Origin: Gymnorhina tibicen
Lineage: Eukaryota; Chordata; Aves; Passeriformes; Artamidae
Reading direction: 5' to 3'
NCBI GenBank assembly: GCA_013399875.1
Contig: VXAZ01010505.1
Span: 1-64,000, forward strand
Length of the DNA: 64,000 bases
Part shown: positions 59,586-64,000 of the stretch, one piece after another
How positions within the stretch are numbered: position 1 is the stretch's first letter
Layout: each line of letters begins with the position of its first letter
Made by a program: the position numbers and the translations under genes
The notes under the pieces: model-generated
Databases searched by the model: none
Told to the model about the DNA's origin: nothing
Seen by the model: the letters and a program-made list of their open reading frames with translations, nothing else

Positions 59586-62500
59586 AACAAAAAGTTGTTT
59601 GTACACAAAAGCCTCCCCATCTGTCTGAGCAGGGATTACCAGTAATGAGCCTGTGTCCTTGGCCCTGGTCCCATGAGGTTATAAATTCCTTTAATGCTTT
59701 AATCTACCAGTGAAAAAGCCCTGGCAGAAGAAGTGGAGGAGAAACAAACAGAACATACCCCAACCAACCATCCTGAGGTACTGAAATGCACCTCTTGTCC
59801 CACACAAATAAGAAATACACAATGTTCTGCAAATACTACTTGCATGAGGCTATACTGTATATCCTAACTATATATTTAACTGAGGGAAGTACAACTCATT
59901 TCTCCACCTGTCCTGCTACAGTCCGTAGAGGCAGCCCATGGGTTTCCCAGAATCCCTGGGAGAAAAAAAACAACCCAATACTTAAAGATCTGCCCCAAAT
60001 GACTTCCTGGTTGTAAAGTTAGGGTCTCTAAGGCATACAGTACAGCTACCACAGTGTGATAAGGTGTATGCAGGAGGTCCTGATGGAGCACCAAGATATG
60101 CTGCTCCTGGGAATGAGGAAAGCGATGGAAACAGCTCAAGGACAACACAGCTGCATGAGCACAAAAGCAGAGTCCGAAAAATGGGTTCCTCTGGTGCTGT
60201 GTTATGCAGGCTATGCACAAGAGGAGAAACTGCTTGTGCTTAATTAGAACTGGGTAGAAGAGTCAAGACTAAAATAAAATTGTCTTTGTGAGTGAATATG
60301 GTAAACAATATGATGCCAGTATGATACTGGTAGAGGAGTTTTGTGGTGCAAAGTCTTCCAAAGTCACCTGTCCCCAGGCAACCGTGTAAATAAAACCATA
60401 CAAATAAAGATTGCCTGAGCAACAGCACTGAAAAAATCCACCAAACTTGAGTATGAATGCAACAGAAATGGGACCAACTAGGAAAAAAAGTAACTGGGGA
60501 CAGACTGTTTATTCGAGAGGAGTTTGGATAGAGAAAGTGAAGTGCAAGGGTGGTCCAAAAACCAAACATCCAAAACCAGAAAACGGGAAGATATAAAATC
60601 AGGTACAGAATGAAAGAGGAATGAAAGAGGTTTTTTTGTCAGTGGGAGTGTGGACACCTACAGATGGTGATGAATCCAAGTCCACAGCGATGTCAAAAGG
60701 AACCCTACTGGATAACCTGCTGGACCTTCCATCATGTCTTCACTTCTTGGTGAGAGACAGTGGAGGGAGGGGGAAGGGAGACAGAGTTATAACTCAACAG
60801 AAGTTGGATGTGATTCATAATAATTATAATGATAATTGGTAGCTTTATGGTGTGTGCTTTTAGGTTAGTTACCATTTAATTGCTTTATTAATCTCTCAGC
60901 AGTGTATTGCTTAATATAAAATCACCATAATCTCTTAATTCAGGTTATGTCTCAAGCCTGGACCCTGAAGGGGAGAGTCAGGCTTACAAGGTAATCTATG
61001 GCTACCTGCTTTGGCTTACCAGCCTGAAAGACCAGCTCCATCCTTCAATCAACAGGGACAGCCTTCAACCCACCTCCAGATGGATGCCCAGCCTCACACC
61101 CAACCAGTCTCTGTCTCCGTCCTCCCACCAAATGACAGCTGTAATTCCAAAGCTCTTGTAACAGAATGAGAAAACACTAATCTTGGTGTTCTCGGATTTT
61201 CTGCGCTCAGCTCACGACATTTCTGCTTCTCACACTTGCACAGGAAAATGACAGACAAGCCCACTGGTGTGTTTTAATCTAAGAGAGATTCTGGAATTGT
61301 TTCATGGTGTCATCCCTGTCAGCCTGAGGGAACCACGACAGCACGAATGGATCTCCACCACTGAAGCTGTAACTGTGATGCGAGGACTCTCGTACTCCTC
61401 TGTGCTTTTCTTCTGCAGAACTTTTTTCTGGTGTTGCCGTATCATTGAATCTCCCCCTCTTTGGGACTCTTTGTACCACCCAGGAGCTGGGGTCCCCTGA
61501 GCAGTTGTATGGGGTGCCCAAGCAGGAAAGGAGAAGTACTTCTGTGCTGCAGCTGCAGAAAATGATCTCTGAAGTGGCATGTGCCCCACTGGTGAACCTG
61601 TGTCTTGCATTCTCCAGTAGTATCTGAGTTAATGGCCAAGTATCTCACATACAGATTCCTCTAACTTCAGAGATACGCTGCTTTCAGACTCATTTTTACA
61701 GCAAAAAGCACTTAGCTCACCAGGTCAGCAGAACTATGAGCAAAGGACAAGGAAAATCCTAGTCCACGCAATCTTCCTGATGTGGAACATTTTATGGCAA
61801 CTCACCCCTTTCAAATGAAAGGCATTCAGTTTTGGCATCTTCTCTCCGGGGGTAATAGCACAGCTATTATCTCCCAGTCATTTGCCCAATTCATCACTCA
61901 GAGCATTTCAATTTTGCCTAATTCAGAGAGAGTAAGAACATGCTAAACCAAGAATATCTTCTTCCCTTTTACACTGGAAGAGATGACTCTCCAAAACACC
62001 GTGTTTCCTTCCCTCCCACATGCCTAAAAGCATCTCCTGAAAAGGCTCAATTTATATAATAATATCTGATCATCACTCTCTGAACCAAGAGAAAGAAAAA
62101 CTAATATACAACACTGACAATGCTGGAGCCATCTGTGTCCTATAGGGTATGAAGATCAGTGATGCGCCACCATAGAAACAGCAGCTCAGGAGATCATCTC
62201 CAAGATTAAAGCCCAATTCCAAAGGGATGCTAATCTACATTTAGGATTGCAGCCATGCAAATCTGCATTTCCTTGCATGTTGCTCAAAAGACCTTGCCAA
62301 TTTAGGCATGATTTTACCACGTCAGATTCCATTCCTGAAACATTACTGCGGCATGTTTTGTATTGGATAGCCCTTAGCCCTGCAGTTTAATATCAGTTAT
62401 TGTATCTAAGAATGGTTCAGAGCATGTGCAGTCATTTATTTTCAAAATGGACATTTTTACTGTAATGCCAAAGGAAAAGAGAATTTAAGCCTCAGACTGC

Positions 62501-62667
62501 TTAGCACTGCTTCTGTTAAACCCAATTGAAACTCTGCCTTGTCTGCTACATTTTTAGTAGCAGTAGCAGAGTGTCCTGGACTACTGGTTGGGAATAAGAG
62601 GTTGGGAATTCCCTCCTACATGGCAGTCAGCCCTAACTGGAAAGTTTGCCATAAATATGGACTTTTA

Positions 62668-62685
62668 TATATATATATAATTTTA
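62668..62685. repeat. (TA)n microsatellite
   Basis: 'tatatatatatata', about seven units. Confidence 0.85.
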
Positions 62686-64000
62686 AATTATCTCCCCTGA
62701 GCTGTGCTGGGCCTGCAGGCCTAACAGACCTAAAATTGCGTTTCAGTCAATACAGCAATCAAATGAGTCCTGAAAAAATACTGCCATGTAAGAAAGGGCC
62801 ACTTCATAGGACCACTTTCAGTTGTCACACTGGTAAAATTGAGAGGCTAACTCCCAGCTGGCGGGATTGTTAAACACCCTGAAACTGAAACATCAACATA
62901 TCAAATGGCTGACAAGGAGCTCTTAAGAGATTACTCACGACTGAGCAGTAGTCCACAGTCCTGGGTACTTGTTTTGTAGAGGAAAACCTGTTTCACGGGG
63001 AGAGACTTTAATCCCCCTACTCAGAAATTGTTCTGTATTGGTCATGAAAGTCTTTATCAGTGCCAATAATTAAACCATGACCTTTTAGGGGTAAGTGTGC
63101 TTTTATCAACACTAGTGGACTGAAATGAGCTTAATTGAAGAATTTGTCCCTTCCAACTGTACATATCAGTGGGTCTTCCATCCTTAATGGTTCCCACATT
63201 CAAGTAGACAGACCGAATGTCTGGATGCAAAATTTCTCCTAGTGCAGAATTCTTTAATTTCATTCTGAGTTTTGAGTGCCTCGTTTTCTGCCCTTTTGTG
63301 TTCAATGATAAATACATTAGCATTTGAAAAAGAAACAGCTTAGAGAATCCCTTCCATAAGAGAGCTATTAAAAAGCAATTTCTTTACCAGGGAGAAATAC
63401 TGCTGTCAAGCATACAACAGGCAGCCTTGCTTCATCGTTCATTTTTGTGTTTGTATTATGGTTATTTTTCCTATTTCTGTTCATCGGCAAATCAGCTTGA
63501 TAGATTAATTCTTTTTTGAGAGTCGGTCTTAGTCACTGGAGTCTGTTCACCAAGAACCATCTGTTCCCCAAGATTTCCCTCCCACACACCATGGCAGAAT
63601 TACGCCTACAACCAGTTTCTTCTATTAGGAAAGAAATGCCTGTAAGAAGCTGGGTGACATGAGTCCCCAGGGAGACAACACAAGAACTGGTAACTTTGTT
63701 CATCATTATTATAAAGCAATACCCATTACTCAAGGACTGACTCTGGAGGGTAAGTGAACCCGTCTACCCCTTCCCTCCCACTCTCTCGATACAGTACCAA
63801 AAACTCAAGACCTGTCCAAGAAGTGGGAACAGGGAGCGGCTGGATGATGCTGTGGCAGCCCTTCTTCCCCTCCCACAGCCTGGGCCCCGATTTCATGGAG
63901 TGTGTTTATGTTCAAGTTAGGAGTGACGCCCCTCAAATTCCTTCCTCTGCCTCCAACCCTTTCATGATCATGCACACGTCTCCTAATCTTTCTGACTTGA

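Larger units (their letters stand above)
57521..64000. other. Upstream or first-intron sequence of the FAR gene; no exon seen
   Basis: No exon could be supported on either strand. Simple repeats at 58855-58965 and 62668-62685 and a CR1 tail at 59505-59585 are the only recognisable items. The first coding exon and promoter of the FAR gene are presumed to lie to the right of 64000. Confidence 0.5.

Noticed and set aside
1..64000. CRISPR arrays, tRNA and rRNA genes
   Set aside because: No regularly spaced direct repeats were seen, and no cloverleaf-like A/B-box tRNA sequence or rRNA segment was recognised on reading.

Overview
The window is a piece of a bird nuclear genome. The repeat content shows this: copies of the CR1 LINE occur throughout in both orientations, most of them truncated 3' ends, and there is one well-preserved ERVL-type solo LTR of the kind common in songbirds. 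The genes are split into many short exons, base composition is mostly AT-rich with one CpG island, and no operon-like or prokaryotic signals are seen. The exact species cannot be told from the sequence.

The main gene is a fatty acyl-CoA reductase on the minus strand. Ten coding exons were placed by hand between 26014 and 50799. Every intron has GT-AG ends and every codon phase joins, giving 452 residues through to the stop codon. They correspond to residues 64-515 of a 515-residue vertebrate FAR protein. The catalytic Tyr-x-x-x-Lys, the C-terminal FAR ('sterile') domain and the hydrophobic C-terminal tail are all present. Only the first coding exon, which carries the NADPH-binding glycine motif, was not found. 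It should lie to the right of this window, because 13 kb upstream of exon 50624-50799 showed no trace of it. Sequence details favour FAR2 over FAR1, with some FAR1-like stretches in the tail.

The left 14 kb is a different neighbourhood. At 1-420 there is a CpG-rich block that looks like a minus-strand promoter or LTR ending in a splice donor. At 1155-1370 there is a broken C2H2 zinc-finger remnant. At 7547-8079 lie the last two coding exons of an unrecognised coiled-coil protein, and at 10127-10761 the terminal exon of a C2H2 zinc-finger protein with four intact fingers and one dead one. A CpG island at 12880-13390 is the probable promoter for this minus-strand unit, with two small candidate exons between. 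The zinc-finger exon and the coiled-coil exons accept splicing in the same codon phase, so they could be alternative 3' ends of one transcription unit. A solo LTR with a 4-bp flanking duplication sits between them.

From 14 to 25 kb there is no supportable gene, only decayed CR1 copies. From 50.8 to 64 kb is upstream or intronic sequence of the FAR gene, with CR1 copies, an internally deleted CR1, simple repeats and no exon that I can support. Short stretches resembling retroviral Env (4410-4664) and a single ambiguous base next to a poly-A run (31040) are noted.
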